Assembly: GCF_005280655.1 (NCBI RefSeq)
Contig: NZ_CP040058.1
Location: 1,025,001 to 1,089,000 of the forward strand
DNA from: Anaerostipes rhamnosivorans
GTDB taxonomy: Bacteria > Bacillota > Clostridia > Lachnospirales > Lachnospiraceae
DNA: 64,000 nt
Direction: 5' to 3'
Shown: one piece after another, positions 46,053-55,881 of the stretch
Layout: the number at the start of each line of letters is the position of its first letter
Position numbering within the stretch: the first letter of the stretch is position 1
Notes under the pieces: generated by a model
What the model was told of the DNA's origin: nothing
Databases searched by the model: none
What the model saw: the letters and a program-made list of their open reading frames with translations, nothing else
Position numbers and translations under genes: made by a program

Positions 46053-46352
46053 ATGAGAGAGACTTCTTTACTGCTGGCAGGAGGCATGAAAAAGGAAAAG
46101 GCCGAAAAAGCAGCAGGTCTTCTAAAAGAAGGATTGAAGGAGAGAGACATAAAGGCTGAGGTGACGATTGTCAATACATATGAGGTTACCGACATAAAAG
46201 GCCTGGAAGAGGGACGCGATATGGTGATCTCCACAGCTACAGGAAATCTGAACACATCACTCCCAGTACTTCAGGGACTGTGTCTGCTGTATCCGTGGAT
46301 GGGGACCGGAAAACTGTACGAAGAAGTGGAAAAGAACCTTGACGGCAGATAA
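46053..46352 (+). CDS. PTS EIIB-like protein lacking the phosphocysteine
   Basis: 99 residues; ATG 46053 after AAGAGGAGCGTGATGTT. It aligns along its length with the IIB at 42858 (LLLAGGMKKEKAEKAAGLLK against ILIACGSGIATSTVIANRVK; closing LYEEVEKNL). The cysteine is replaced by glycine and the phosphate-binding loop is rebuilt with lysines. It therefore cannot carry phosphate in the usual way. It may be a regulatory or structural partner. It lies between deoC and the IIA gene. Confidence 0.6.
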   Translation: MRETSLLLAGGMKKEKAEKAAGLLKEGLKERDIKAEVTIVNTYEVTDIKGLEEGRDMVISTATGNLNTSLPVLQGLCLLYPWMGTGKLYEEVEKNLDGR

Positions 46353-46365
46353 AGGAGGAGAACGC

Positions 46366-46833
46366 ATGGAGCAGATTTTCAGGGAAGATTTCATCTGGCT
46401 GGATGAGACATTTAAAGACCGAGACCAGTTTTTTGAAGTGATCGGAAACAGACTTTGTGAAAAAGGTACAGTCAAAGAAAGCTTTGCTGACGCACTGAAA
46501 AAACGGGAGGAAGTATATCCAACGGGGCTTAAGACTGAAGCATTTGAGATCGCGATTCCACACACAGATGTGGAGCATGTAAATGAGGCGTCCATCTCCT
46601 TTGTCAGATTTAAAGAACCGGTTTTGTTTTCACACATGGGGGAGCCTGAGATTCAGGTCAACGCAAAATTTGCTTTTGTTTTGGGGGTCAAGGAGCCAAG
46701 CCAGCAGGTTGAAGTGCTGAGCACACTTGTTTCGCTGATTTCTGATGAACATGAGATGAAACAGCTCAAGGTCCTTCAATCACCGGAGCAGATCAGTACA
46801 CTGTTAAATCAATTTTTTACAGATCATATGTAG
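46366..46833 (+). CDS. PTS EIIA (fructose/mannitol/Ntr type)
   Basis: 155 residues from ATG 46366 (AAAGGAGGAGAACGC upstream). The phosphohistidine lies in EIAIPHTDVEHV. It receives phosphate from HPr and supplies the IIB at 42858. Last gene of the operon. In 46834-47029 there is only a 34-codon basic frame (46843-46947) and a hairpin CAGGGACTTGC/GCAGGTCCCTG before the next gene; neither is assigned. Confidence 0.92.
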   Translation: MEQIFREDFIWLDETFKDRDQFFEVIGNRLCEKGTVKESFADALKKREEVYPTGLKTEAFEIAIPHTDVEHVNEASISFVRFKEPVLFSHMGEPEIQVNAKFAFVLGVKEPSQQVEVLSTLVSLISDEHEMKQLKVLQSPEQISTLLNQFFTDHM

Positions 46834-47029
46834 AAAGGTTTGTTATGAATGTTATAATGAAGAAGAAAGAAAAAAGAAACACTCATAGACAGTCTTCATT
46901 TGGGGCGAAGCGTCGTCAGAGCATTTCTTTCTTACAGATAGTATTATAGCATAAAATGAAAAAACCGGACACTAATTTTCAGGGACTTGCGATGCAGGTC
47001 CCTGTTATCTCTATGAAAGGTAGGTTAAA

Positions 47030-48313
47030 ATGAAGGTTGATTTAAACCAATTCAGGGGAGCTTGTTCCTGTAAAAAAGAACACAATATTGAAATCGACAC
47101 GATTCTTTTGGAGGAGGGGGCCGTAAAAAAACTTCCCGGGATCTTAAAAGATACTGGTTTTAAAAAGCTTACAATGATCTGCGATGAAAATACCTATGAG
47201 GCTGTTGGAAAACAGGCAGAAGATTTACTGACAGGACTTACAAAAGTCCTGTTAAAGGGGGCGGATATTCATGCAGATGAGGCCAGCGTTGGACGTGTGA
47301 TGGACCAGCTAAAGGATCAAGGACGGCCGGATGCGCTTGTGGCCGCAGGATCGGGGACCATTCACGACATTACAAGGTACTGTGCTTTTGATATGGATCT
47401 TCCATTTATCTCTATACCTACTGCAGCCAGTGTAGACGGTTACACATCCACGGTGGCCGCAATGACGCTCCAGGGATTTAAGAAGACGGTTCCTTCCTGT
47501 GCACCGAAGATCATTGTGGCAGACAGCGACATTTTGAAGGAAGCTCCTTTGAGGCTGACGGCCTCGGGAGTGGGAGATCTGCTTGGAAAATATACTGCGC
47601 TGGCAGACTGGAAGATCGCACATCTGATTACAGGAGAATATTTCTGCCAGGAGATCTGCCGGATGGAAGAGGAAGCCCTTGAAATCATGTGCAGCAGTCT
47701 TCCAGGGTTGAAAGAGAGAAATATAGCTTCATATGAACAGCTGATGTATGGACTATTGCTGTCCGGTCTCGCAATCCAGATGACCGGGAATTCCAGGCCG
47801 GCATCGGGAACAGAACATCATATGTCCCACCTTTGGGAGATGGAGGCTGTCAATTCTCACCTTGATTTTTATCACGGAGAAAAAGTAGGTGTTGGACTGG
47901 TCCTCTCATCAGACATCTACCACAAAGCAGCCGAATATCTGAAAAAGGGAGATTATAAGCTAAAGGATGCGGTACCGTTTGAAGAGGAATTGATCCGAAA
48001 ATGCTTTGCAGGCAGGAAATTGGATGATATTATAATAGAAGAGAATCAACCGAATCTGTTGGATGAAATTTCTCCTTCTATTTTGAGACAAAAAGAGGAG
48101 CAGCTTACAGAGATTCTGGAGCAAGTGCCAGAGGATGAGCAGCTAAAAGCATACCTTAATCAGGTAAATGGAGTATGTTCGCTTACGGATCTTGGACTGG
48201 AACAGAGGATGAAAGAACGGACAGCCAGAGTATCCCCATATGTCCGACAGCGGCTGACCTTTATGCGGTTGTTGAAGTTTTACGATTTTTACGAGTCAGT
48301 GATTCGAGGATAA
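47030..48313 (+). CDS. sn-Glycerol-1-phosphate dehydrogenase (AraM/EgsA family)
   Basis: 427 residues; ATG 47030 after AAAGGTAGGTTAAA. Iron/zinc-alcohol-dehydrogenase fold: VAAGSGTIHDITRYCAFD for NAD binding, SIPTAASVDGYTSTVAAMT, and the metal ligands in GVGDLLGKY and GTEHHMSHLWE...FYHGEKVGVG. It reduces dihydroxyacetone phosphate to glycerol-1-phosphate, the archaeal-type stereoisomer also made by some Firmicutes. It may be in an operon with the DUF89 gene 14 bp downstream. Confidence 0.88.
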   Translation: MKVDLNQFRGACSCKKEHNIEIDTILLEEGAVKKLPGILKDTGFKKLTMICDENTYEAVGKQAEDLLTGLTKVLLKGADIHADEASVGRVMDQLKDQGRPDALVAAGSGTIHDITRYCAFDMDLPFISIPTAASVDGYTSTVAAMTLQGFKKTVPSCAPKIIVADSDILKEAPLRLTASGVGDLLGKYTALADWKIAHLITGEYFCQEICRMEEEALEIMCSSLPGLKERNIASYEQLMYGLLLSGLAIQMTGNSRPASGTEHHMSHLWEMEAVNSHLDFYHGEKVGVGLVLSSDIYHKAAEYLKKGDYKLKDAVPFEEELIRKCFAGRKLDDIIIEENQPNLLDEISPSILRQKEEQLTEILEQVPEDEQLKAYLNQVNGVCSLTDLGLEQRMKERTARVSPYVRQRLTFMRLLKFYDFYESVIRG

Positions 48314-48327
48314 GGGAAAGGAATAGT

Positions 48328-49191
48328 ATGAGGACAGGGACATTTTGCAGGCAATGCTTGTATAACAGTGAACAAAGAAAAGTGGAGCAGGAGCACGAGG
48401 AAGAAAAAAAACAGCAGTTTCTTGATCAGGTGAAGGAAATCTTAAAAGATGAGGAGATGGAACTGTCTCCGCCAGAATATCTGGCTGAGTTTACAGAAGT
48501 GTATGAACAATACTTTGGGACTCAGACTGCCTTTGATCCTCTGAAACGGCATTTTAATGATCTGATGCTTTCAAAGGAACAGGAGATCAAGCAGAGGATC
48601 GAAGATTCTGAAGATCCCATCGTCACTGCGGTCCAGGCGGCTCAGGCGGGAAATTATATTGATTACATAGCTCTAGGAGAGATCGACAGCGAGCAGCTTG
48701 AAAACCTTTTATTTAACAATGGGATCAAGGGGCTTAAGCCGGAGGTCTACCAGTCCTTCCGTCAGGATCTCGCATCGGCACAAAGTCTTGTCTACGTGAC
48801 AGATAACTGTGGTGAGATCGTGGTGGATAAGATCCTGATCCAGGAATTAAAGAAACTTTATCCTCATCTTCATGTTACGGTGATTGTCCGGGGGGCAGGC
48901 GTGGCCAACGACGCATCCATGGAGGATGCCAGGCAGGTGGGAATGCCTGATGTGGCCAATGTCATCGGAAACGGTACCAGAATCGCGGGCACCAGTATGA
49001 AAAGGATCAGCCATGAGGCCAGAGAGGCATTAAACGGCGCGGACGTGATCATAGCAAAGGGGCAGGGCAATTATGAGACCATGTCTGGATGCGGACTGAA
49101 TGTCTACTATCTGTTCCTGTGCAAATGCGATTTTTTTGTTGAAAAATTCAAGAGCGAGTATCTGGAGCATATGTTTATAAAAGAAAGATAA
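48328..49191 (+). CDS. DUF89 damage-control phosphatase-like protein
   Basis: 287 residues from ATG 48328 (AAGGGAAAGGAATAGT upstream). It has an N-terminal CRQC pair, a helical first half, then the metal-binding YVTDNCGEIVVDKILIQEL, VIVRGAGVANDASMEDARQ and DVIIAKGQGNYETMSG of DUF89. Family members remove phosphate from damaged sugar phosphates and related metabolites using Co or Ni. Next to glycerol-1-phosphate dehydrogenase it may police a phosphorylated intermediate. Confidence 0.88.
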   Translation: MRTGTFCRQCLYNSEQRKVEQEHEEEKKQQFLDQVKEILKDEEMELSPPEYLAEFTEVYEQYFGTQTAFDPLKRHFNDLMLSKEQEIKQRIEDSEDPIVTAVQAAQAGNYIDYIALGEIDSEQLENLLFNNGIKGLKPEVYQSFRQDLASAQSLVYVTDNCGEIVVDKILIQELKKLYPHLHVTVIVRGAGVANDASMEDARQVGMPDVANVIGNGTRIAGTSMKRISHEAREALNGADVIIAKGQGNYETMSGCGLNVYYLFLCKCDFFVEKFKSEYLEHMFIKER

Positions 49192-49854
<663 letters not shown>

Positions 49855-49996
49855 ATGAAATGGTAGAGATTATCATTCGGTTCATTTTGTACATAAAACT
49901 GCTAAAAACGACCAGATTACAAGAGATAAAACTGTTTCTTTCAGTATACATTGGCCGAACGAAAAAGTCTACTTTATCATTCTTTGGAGGGAAGTA

Positions 49997-50281
49997 ATGA
50001 TACGAACGAAAAAGGATCAAAACAACAAACTTCTTGAATATCTGGTAAAAGAAGCGGGATGCCAGGAGCTGTCCGATCTGCCCTCGGGGTTTTGGTTTCC
50101 GGTGGCATGTTTTATCGCGGGATCCGTAAAGGCTGACCAATACAGCCTGAGGGAGTGGAATGAAGCGGTCCGGTACCTGACAGGAGCGAGAGTACGGTTT
50201 TTCTCTCCCCAAAAAGCACAGAAGTTCCTGGAGGAAAACAAAGATAACTTTTATACCGAAATAGAGGTTAAGAAGCTGTAG
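49997..50281 (+). CDS. Small hypothetical protein
   Basis: 94 residues; ATG 49997 after TTTGGAGGGAAGTA. The sequence is soluble and charged (RTKKDQNNKLLEYLVKEAG; LREWNEAVRYLTGARVRFFS; KAQKFLEENKDNF). I recognise no family. A good ribosome site and coding-like composition support a real gene. It lies alone between the recombinase and a repeat copy. Confidence 0.6.
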   Translation: MIRTKKDQNNKLLEYLVKEAGCQELSDLPSGFWFPVACFIAGSVKADQYSLREWNEAVRYLTGARVRFFSPQKAQKFLEENKDNFYTEIEVKKL

Positions 50282-50344
50282 ATCTTAAAAACCTTTACTG
50301 TTGCGGAACAATATCGGATGCGTTAAAATAATGTAGCAAGAAGC

Positions 50345-50408
50345 ATGCTATTTTCCACATGATTTCCGTTCGGCTCTTAGAATGCCTCACTCCAATCATG
50401 TAGAAAAA
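50345..50408 (+). repeat. Intergenic repeat, A half only
   Basis: TGCTATTTTCCACATGATTT, then CCGTTCGGCTCTTAGAATG and CCTCACTCCAATCATGTAGAA, nearly identical to the A half at 19144. The linker and B hairpin are absent. It lies 32 bp before the yjbQ start. Confidence 0.82.
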
Positions 50409-50439
50409 CTCATAGTAAATAGGACATTCAGGAGGTTTT

Positions 50440-50856
50440 ATGAGATCATACAGGGAAGAACTGCATTTCCACCTGCCTTCCAGGCGGGGCATCATAAATA
50501 TTACAGATCAAGTCCAGGAGGCCATTGATAAGAGCGGCATCAGAGAGGGCATGGTCTTGGTAAATGCTATGAATATCACTGCCAGTGTATTTATCAACGA
50601 CGATGAGACTGGTCTGCATCACGATTATGAAAAGTGGCTGGAGAAGCTGGCTCCGGAAAAACCGTACAGCCAATACCAGCACAATGGTTATGAAGATAAT
50701 GCAGACGCACATTTAAAGCGCACAGTCATGGGAAGAGAATCCGTCGTGGCGGTGACAGAAGGCCGTCTGGATTTTGGGACTTGGGAACAGATCTTTTATT
50801 TTGAATTTGACGGCAAACGGGACAAGCGTGTGCTGGTCAAAATTATTGGAGAGTGA
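50440..50856 (+). CDS. yjbQ: YjbQ-family protein
   Basis: 138 residues; ATG 50440 after TTCAGGAGGTTTT. The UPF0047 pattern is complete: [41 protein letters not shown], and the C-terminal [13 protein letters not shown]. The family has weak thiamine-phosphate-synthase activity; its true role is unclear. It is adjacent to tcdA (1-bp gap) and is probably co-transcribed. Confidence 0.93.
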   Translation: MRSYREELHFHLPSRRGIINITDQVQEAIDKSGIREGMVLVNAMNITASVFINDDETGLHHDYEKWLEKLAPEKPYSQYQHNGYEDNADAHLKRTVMGRESVVAVTEGRLDFGTWEQIFYFEFDGKRDKRVLVKIIGE

Positions 50857-50857
50857 T

Positions 50858-51568
50858 ATGGAAAACCAGTGGATCAGAACAGAATTGCTTTTGGGAGAAG
50901 AAGCAGTCCAGATATTAAAGCAGTCCCATGTGGCTGTATTCGGAGTCGGGGGAGTCGGGGGAGTTGTTGCGGAAGCCTTGGCTAGGACCGGAGTGGGTAC
51001 ATTTGATCTGATCGACAGGGATACTGTCTCAGTATCTAACATCAACCGTCAGATCATCGCAACCCACAGTACCGTGGGAAGAGTCAAAGTGGAAGTGATG
51101 AAAGAGCGTATTTTGGAGATTAATCCAAATGCACAAGTCAACATCCACAAATGCTTCTTTTTGCCTGAAAACGCAGACGAATTTGATTTTCACCAGTATT
51201 CTTATGTAGTGGATGCAGTGGATACGGTAACCGCTAAGATTGAACTTGTACTGCAGGCCCAAAGGGCAGGAGTGCCGGTTATCAGCAGCATGGGAGCAGG
51301 CAACAAGTTGGATCCCACAAGATTTGAGGTGGCAGATATTTACCAGACATCAGTCTGCCCATTGGCAAAGGTTATGAGAAAAGAGCTGAAAAGGCGTGGC
51401 GTAAAAGAGCTGAAAGTCGTTTATTCTAAGGAAAAGTCTTTGGAGCCCAAAGTTGATCTGTCCGGAGAAGAGGGCAGAAGAGCTGTACCCGGCAGTGTTG
51501 CGTTTGTGCCCTCCGTGGCCGGGCTCATCGCAGCAGGGGAAGTCATCAGAGATCTAACGTCAGTGTAA
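50858..51568 (+). CDS. tcdA: tRNA threonylcarbamoyladenosine dehydratase (TcdA)
   Basis: 236 residues from ATG 50858 (TTGGAGAGTGAT upstream). ThiF/E1-like fold with VAVFGVGGVGGVVAEALART for ATP binding, the DRDTVSVSNINRQ loop, and VVDAVDTVTAKIELV. The length and the C-terminal VPGSVAFVPSVAGLIAAGEV fit TcdA/CsdL, which cyclises t6A at tRNA position 37 using ATP. It lacks the CXXC pairs of MoeB. Confidence 0.92.
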   Translation: MENQWIRTELLLGEEAVQILKQSHVAVFGVGGVGGVVAEALARTGVGTFDLIDRDTVSVSNINRQIIATHSTVGRVKVEVMKERILEINPNAQVNIHKCFFLPENADEFDFHQYSYVVDAVDTVTAKIELVLQAQRAGVPVISSMGAGNKLDPTRFEVADIYQTSVCPLAKVMRKELKRRGVKELKVVYSKEKSLEPKVDLSGEEGRRAVPGSVAFVPSVAGLIAAGEVIRDLTSV

Positions 51569-51660
51569 AGACAGGTAAAGAGGAATGGGAGCAGAAATAT
51601 TGGTTTTCTAGCTGGCATAGATAACATATACAGATTTTAAAATTTTTATAACAGCAAATA

Positions 51661-51689
51661 AAGAGAGGTATAGATTACCTCTCTTTTTA
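51661..51689. terminator. Terminator between tcdA and yeiH
   Basis: AAGAGAGGTA (51661-51670), loop TAGAT, TACCTCTCTT (51676-51685), then T-run. Confidence 0.85.
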
Positions 51690-51711
51690 TGATGTAAATC
51701 GATAGGACAGC

Positions 51712-52728
51712 TTATAAGATGCCGATGAAGCTTTGGATCACTAAACTTACCGCTGCAATAGCAACCCAGCAGCAGAATCCCATGAAGATCGGTTTTCCGC
51801 CGGTTTTAACAAGTTTGACGATATGTGTGTTCAGCCCAATGGCAGCCATGGCCATGACAATAAAGAATTTACTTAATGTCTTTAACGGATCTGTCACAGC
51901 TGCAGGCAGGGAAAATACGGTCGTAACTACGGAAGCAAGAATAAAAAACAGGACAAACATTGGGAAAACCTGTTTTAAGCTGAATTTAGCTCCATGTTCC
52001 TCCAGTGCCTCCTCTTTTTTGCCGGCACGGTAAATAGCGAGAGCAAGGGTGATCGGGATGATCGCCAAAGTTCTTGTAAGCTTTACGATGGTAGCGGCGT
52101 TTAACGTATTGCTTCCATGAATACCGTCCCATGCAGAGGCAGTGGCAGTGACGGAGGAGGTATCATTGACTGCTGTACCAGCAAACAGGCCAAACCCCTC
52201 ATTTGACAGGTGCAGCATACTTCCAAGGGCAGGAAATACGAGTGCCGCGATCACATTAAAGAGGAAGATAACAGAAATGGACTGGGCGATTTCCTCATCA
52301 TCTGCTTCGATTACAGGAGCGGTGGCTGCGATGGCGGAACCTCCGCAGATGGAAGAACCCACACCGATCAAGGTGGAAACTTTGGCATCCATATGCAGCA
52401 GCTTATATAAAAGGAAGGACACGATCAAGGACGTTGAGATGGTAGATATAATAATGGGAAGAGACTGCCTTCCTTTTGCCAGTATATCTGTCAGATTCAT
52501 TCCAAAGCCGAGTAGAATGACTGCATACTGGAGAATTTTTTTTGATGTGAACGCAATGCCGGGCCGCATACTCCCTTTGTCCTTTATTATCAATGTCAGA
52601 ATCATGCCAATGAGTATTGAAAAAACTGGACCTCCGATAACTGGAAATAAATTCCCGAGGAACCATGCAGGGACGGCGATCCCAATGCATAGCAGGATGC
52701 CAGACCAGTGTTGTCTTACAAAATTCAT
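51712..52728 (-). CDS. yeiH: YeiH-family putative sulfate exporter (UPF0324)
   Basis: 338 residues with about ten membrane helices; ATG 52728-52726. Family motifs: [49 protein letters not shown], and [12 protein letters not shown]. YeiH proteins are paired with LysR regulators in many bacteria and may export sulfate or sulfite-derived anions. A LysR gene lies at 53668, beyond one small regulator gene. The transport role is inferred from the family. Confidence 0.88.
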   Translation of the reverse strand: MNFVRQHWSGILLCIGIAVPAWFLGNLFPVIGGPVFSILIGMILTLIIKDKGSMRPGIAFTSKKILQYAVILLGFGMNLTDILAKGRQSLPIIISTISTSLIVSFLLYKLLHMDAKVSTLIGVGSSICGGSAIAATAPVIEADDEEIAQSISVIFLFNVIAALVFPALGSMLHLSNEGFGLFAGTAVNDTSSVTATASAWDGIHGSNTLNAATIVKLTRTLAIIPITLALAIYRAGKKEEALEEHGAKFSLKQVFPMFVLFFILASVVTTVFSLPAAVTDPLKTLSKFFIVMAMAAIGLNTHIVKLVKTGGKPIFMGFCCWVAIAAVSLVIQSFIGIL

Positions 52729-53146
52729 AGTTTAAACCTCTTTCTTTTCTTCAGAATCTTTTTAATTTTAGTTTTCTTTTTCCAGAAATGAGTATATCAT
52801 GAGAGTATGATAATACAAAATTATATATTTTTATAATAAGATAATATTTTGTTATTGTTTGGTGCGGCAAGTGTGATCATTTTTTGTAGAAAATCCTAAG
52901 TGAAATATAAACTAAGATAATAGTTGATAAGAAGAGGAAAGCATGGTAAAATATTTATATAAAAAGACATTAGCATTTGGAGTATAATAAATTCATGATC
53001 CAGAGTTTTCTAATCAACTCCTGAACATTAGAAAGGTGTGATCAAAATACAGGAAGTGAAATGGTTTCTGTGAACAAAAAAATATGTTATAGTAATACAG
53101 TGAAGTGGCAATGAAGTGTGCGTGTAAGAATAAGGAGAATTATTTG
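52729..53146. other. AT-rich intergenic region between yeiH and a BlaI-type gene
   Basis: 418 bp containing both divergent promoter regions. ATAATACAAAATTATATA and ATAATATTTTGTTATT (52810-52860) form a loose dyad that could be a LysR site for yeiH. No gene or clear terminator was seen. Confidence 0.45.
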
Positions 53147-53527
53147 ATGGGAGAAAGAAAGTTAACAGACGCAGAACAGGTCGTCATGAGATGTGTTTGG
53201 AATTACGGTAAGGACGAGATACCATTTTTGACTTTGATAGAAGAATTAAGAGAAAAATATGACAAGGATTATAAGCGGACAACCGTACGTACTTTTTTGT
53301 TTGACCTGGAGGAAAAAGAATATGTCAAGGTTGAGCGCAGGGGGAAGTTTTCTTATGTCGTACCGGTGGTCCAAAAGGAAGATTATCGGAGGAATCAGGC
53401 GGAGGAGATGCTTGATATTTGGTTTGATGGTTCTCCCAAGAGCTTTATCAGTGCTCTAAGCGGGAGATTATCTGAAGAAGAAGGGGAAAAACTAAAAGGG
53501 CTGTTAGATGAGCTAGATGCCCAATGA
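53147..53527 (+). CDS. BlaI/MecI-family regulator
   Basis: 126 residues from ATG 53147 (TAAGGAGAATTATTTG upstream). It has the winged helix of BlaI: RKLTDAEQVVMRCVWNYGKD, KRTTVRTFLFDLEEKEYV, ERRGKFSYVVPVV. An acidic C-terminal dimer helix follows. Such proteins are usually controlled by a membrane protease (BlaR1), which is absent here. Its target is unknown. A terminator follows (53557-53590). Confidence 0.85.
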   Translation: MGERKLTDAEQVVMRCVWNYGKDEIPFLTLIEELREKYDKDYKRTTVRTFLFDLEEKEYVKVERRGKFSYVVPVVQKEDYRRNQAEEMLDIWFDGSPKSFISALSGRLSEEEGEKLKGLLDELDAQ

Positions 53528-53556
53528 TATATGAATCAATATTTCTGTGCAGGAAC

Positions 53557-53590
53557 AAGGACATTCAAATATATTTTGATGTCCTTTTTT
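53557..53590 (+). terminator. Terminator after the BlaI-type gene
   Basis: AAGGACAT (53557-53564) and ATGTCCTT (53579-53586), with TCAAA/TTTGA continuing the stem, then a T-run. Confidence 0.82.
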
Positions 53591-53667
53591 GCTGGGAAAA
53601 TGTAAAATTGGATGCAGTGTGTTAAAATACAGATAGCGATAAAAGAAGGATAAGCAGGAGGAGCCAT

Positions 53668-54564
53668 ATGCTGGATTTTAGGATTTTAACGTTTCTTGAA
53701 GTGTGCAGGCAGATGAATTTTACGAAAGCCGCCAAGAAGCTGAATATTACACAGCCCGCGGTATCCCAGCATATAAAATGGCTGGAAAGGGAATACAGAA
53801 TCAGGCTGTTTGAGATGGAAGGGAAAAAACTGCAGCTGACTCCTGAAGGAGATTTGTTCCGTAATGCGGCAATGACGTTTCACCATGATGAGATGTATCT
53901 GAAACGCAGCATTCAGGAGATGAAACAGGAAAAAAGAAAGATCAACTTTGGGGCAACATTAACCATCGGAGATTTTATCCTGTCAAAGGCAGTGGCAGAG
54001 TACATAAAACAGAATCCGGATACAGAGGTGTCTGTGAAAATAGCAAACACAGAGGAGCTTCTCAGACAGCTGGACGGTGGACAGATTGATTTTGCAATGG
54101 TGGAAGGCTATTTTGAAAAAAGAGAGTACGACTACCGGATTTATTCCAGGGAAGCGTACACGGCAGTGTGCGGCAATTCCTACCTGTTTAAAAAGGAGCC
54201 GGATGTACTGGAAGATCTGCTGGGTGAACCATTGATCACAAGGGAGCCTGGGTCCGGTACACGTGAGATTTTGGAAAAAAGCCTGGAGGGACGGAATCTG
54301 AATGTCCAGGATTTTAAAATAAGACATGAGATCAGCAGCCTTCATATGATAAAAAGGCTGGTATCAGAAAACTGTGGCATTACATTTCTATATGAAGCGG
54401 CAGTGAGAGAAGAATTAGAAAACGGTACTTTGAGAAAACTTAAATTAAGAGATTTTTCTGTCGTACACGACTTCACATTTGTATGGCGTCGTCATAGTAT
54501 TTTCTCACAAGATTACCTTGATATATTCAACAGTTTGCACAAAGATGACATGTATACAATATAA
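53668..54564 (+). CDS. LysR-family regulator (YeiE/CysL-like)
   Basis: 298 residues; ATG 53668 after AGCAGGAGGAGCCAT. N-terminal helix-turn-helix FLEVCRQMNFTKAAKKLNIT, then QPAVSQHIKWLEREYRIRLF. The binding domain has GATLTIGDFILSKAVAEYI and REPGSGTREILEKSL, the latter common in CysL/YeiE-type regulators. YeiE-type genes often sit next to yeiH, which is close by at 51712-52728. Confidence 0.9.
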   Translation: MLDFRILTFLEVCRQMNFTKAAKKLNITQPAVSQHIKWLEREYRIRLFEMEGKKLQLTPEGDLFRNAAMTFHHDEMYLKRSIQEMKQEKRKINFGATLTIGDFILSKAVAEYIKQNPDTEVSVKIANTEELLRQLDGGQIDFAMVEGYFEKREYDYRIYSREAYTAVCGNSYLFKKEPDVLEDLLGEPLITREPGSGTREILEKSLEGRNLNVQDFKIRHEISSLHMIKRLVSENCGITFLYEAAVREELENGTLRKLKLRDFSVVHDFTFVWRRHSIFSQDYLDIFNSLHKDDMYTI

Positions 54565-54589
54565 ATAGACAATAGATTAACGAAAGCTG

Positions 54590-54665
54590 TTGACACAACT
54601 TTCACAAAGTGATACTATTAGCTCACGAATATTTAGCTTACAAAGTATTGGCGGGCTAATAGTAT
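54590..54665 (+). promoter_or_regulatory. Promoter of the bcd-etf operon with a long inverted repeat in the leader
   Basis: TTGACA (54590-54595), 17-bp spacer, TACTAT (54613-54618). ATACTATTAGC (54612-54622) pairs perfectly with GCTAATAGTAT (54655-54665). Directly repeated TTAGCTCACGAA/TTAGCTTACAAA words lie between. The left arm and adjacent bases recur at the OFA transporter promoter (57781-57799). Confidence 0.8.
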
Positions 54666-54713
54666 GGATGCTAATAAGTTTTAATGTAAGAGCAAACAGG
54701 AGGAAAAAAGAAA

Positions 54714-55856
54714 ATGGTTGAATTTAAATTGACAAAAGAACAGCTGCTTGCACAGCAGATGTTCAAAGATTTCGCAGAGACAGAAATCAAGCCAATTGCT
54801 AGGGACATGGATGAAACAGAAGAATTCAGCATGGAACTGCTTGAGAAAATGAAAAAATTCGGTCTTATGGGAATTCCATATTCCAAAGAATACGGCGGAG
54901 AAGGGGCAGACGTTTTAACTTATACACTCTGTATGGAAGAGATGTCTAAGTTAGATGCTTCCACAGGAATCACAATTTCCGTACATACATCATTGTGCTG
55001 TTCCTGCATCAATGATTTTGCTTCAGAAGAGCAGAAACAAAAATTTTTACGTCCGTTGGTTGACGGTTCTAAAGTGGGATGCTTTGGTCTTACAGAGCCG
55101 GGAGCAGGTACCGATGCCAGCGGTGTGAAGACAAATGCCGTATTGGACGGCGATGAATATATCTTAAACGGACAGAAGGTGTTCACTACAAACTCAGGCT
55201 TTGCCGATACATTTATTATTTTTGCAGTTACAGACAAAACTGCAGGTACAAGAGGTATGTCTGCATTTATCGTGGACAGGAATACACCGGGATTAGAAGT
55301 CAGCAAGAATATCCCTCGTATGGGTATCCGTGCTGCGTCAAACTGTGAAGTTGCTTTAGTTGATGTGAGAGTACCGAAGGAAAACCTGATCGCGGGCGAG
55401 GGAAAAGGATATAAGATCGCTATGTCAGCGCTGGCAGGCGGACGGATCGGAATCGGCGCTCAGTCCGTAGGAATCGCACAGGGTGCTTTAAACGAGGCCA
55501 TTGCATATGTAAAGGAAAGAAAACAGTTCGGAAAACCGATTTCTAAATTCCAGAATACACAGTTCCTGATCGCAGAACTCCAAGTGAAGATCGACGCTGC
55601 GCGCCTTATGGTATGGAGAGCGGCAAAATCAAAAGACGATCATGAAAACTATGCTCCTCTGGCAGCAGCGTGCAAACTGTTTGCATCTGACGTGGCAGTG
55701 GAAGTGACAAGAGCAGCCGTACAGCTTCTTGGAGGATATGGATACTCCAGAGAATATCCGGTAGAGAGAATGTACCGTGATGCTAAGATCACAGAGATTT
55801 ACGAAGGTACATCTGAAGCTATGAAGATGATCGTCGGCGGCGGACTTTTAAGATAA
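54714..55856 (+). CDS. Acyl-CoA dehydrogenase (butyryl-CoA dehydrogenase-like)
   Basis: 380 residues; ATG 54714 after ACAGGAGGAAAAAAGAAA. It has the full acyl-CoA dehydrogenase fold: FGLTEPGAGTDASG, GMRAASNCEVALVDV-type mid domain (GIRAASN), and catalytic Glu in EIYEGTSEAMKM. It is followed by etfB and etfA, the arrangement of electron-bifurcating butyryl-CoA dehydrogenase/Etf. No thl, crt or hbd gene is in the operon. The substrate might be another enoyl-CoA, such as acryloyl-CoA in an inositol-to-propionate route. Confidence 0.93.
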   Translation: MVEFKLTKEQLLAQQMFKDFAETEIKPIARDMDETEEFSMELLEKMKKFGLMGIPYSKEYGGEGADVLTYTLCMEEMSKLDASTGITISVHTSLCCSCINDFASEEQKQKFLRPLVDGSKVGCFGLTEPGAGTDASGVKTNAVLDGDEYILNGQKVFTTNSGFADTFIIFAVTDKTAGTRGMSAFIVDRNTPGLEVSKNIPRMGIRAASNCEVALVDVRVPKENLIAGEGKGYKIAMSALAGGRIGIGAQSVGIAQGALNEAIAYVKERKQFGKPISKFQNTQFLIAELQVKIDAARLMVWRAAKSKDDHENYAPLAAACKLFASDVAVEVTRAAVQLLGGYGYSREYPVERMYRDAKITEIYEGTSEAMKMIVGGGLLR

Positions 55857-55881
55857 GCGTAAAGTGGAAGGAGAATAAGAG

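Noticed and set aside
46843..46947. 34-codon basic frame between the PTS IIA and glycerol-1-phosphate dehydrogenase genes
   Set aside because: Weak ribosome site, low-complexity lysine/arginine content and no family; not enough to call a gene, though a small peptide is possible.
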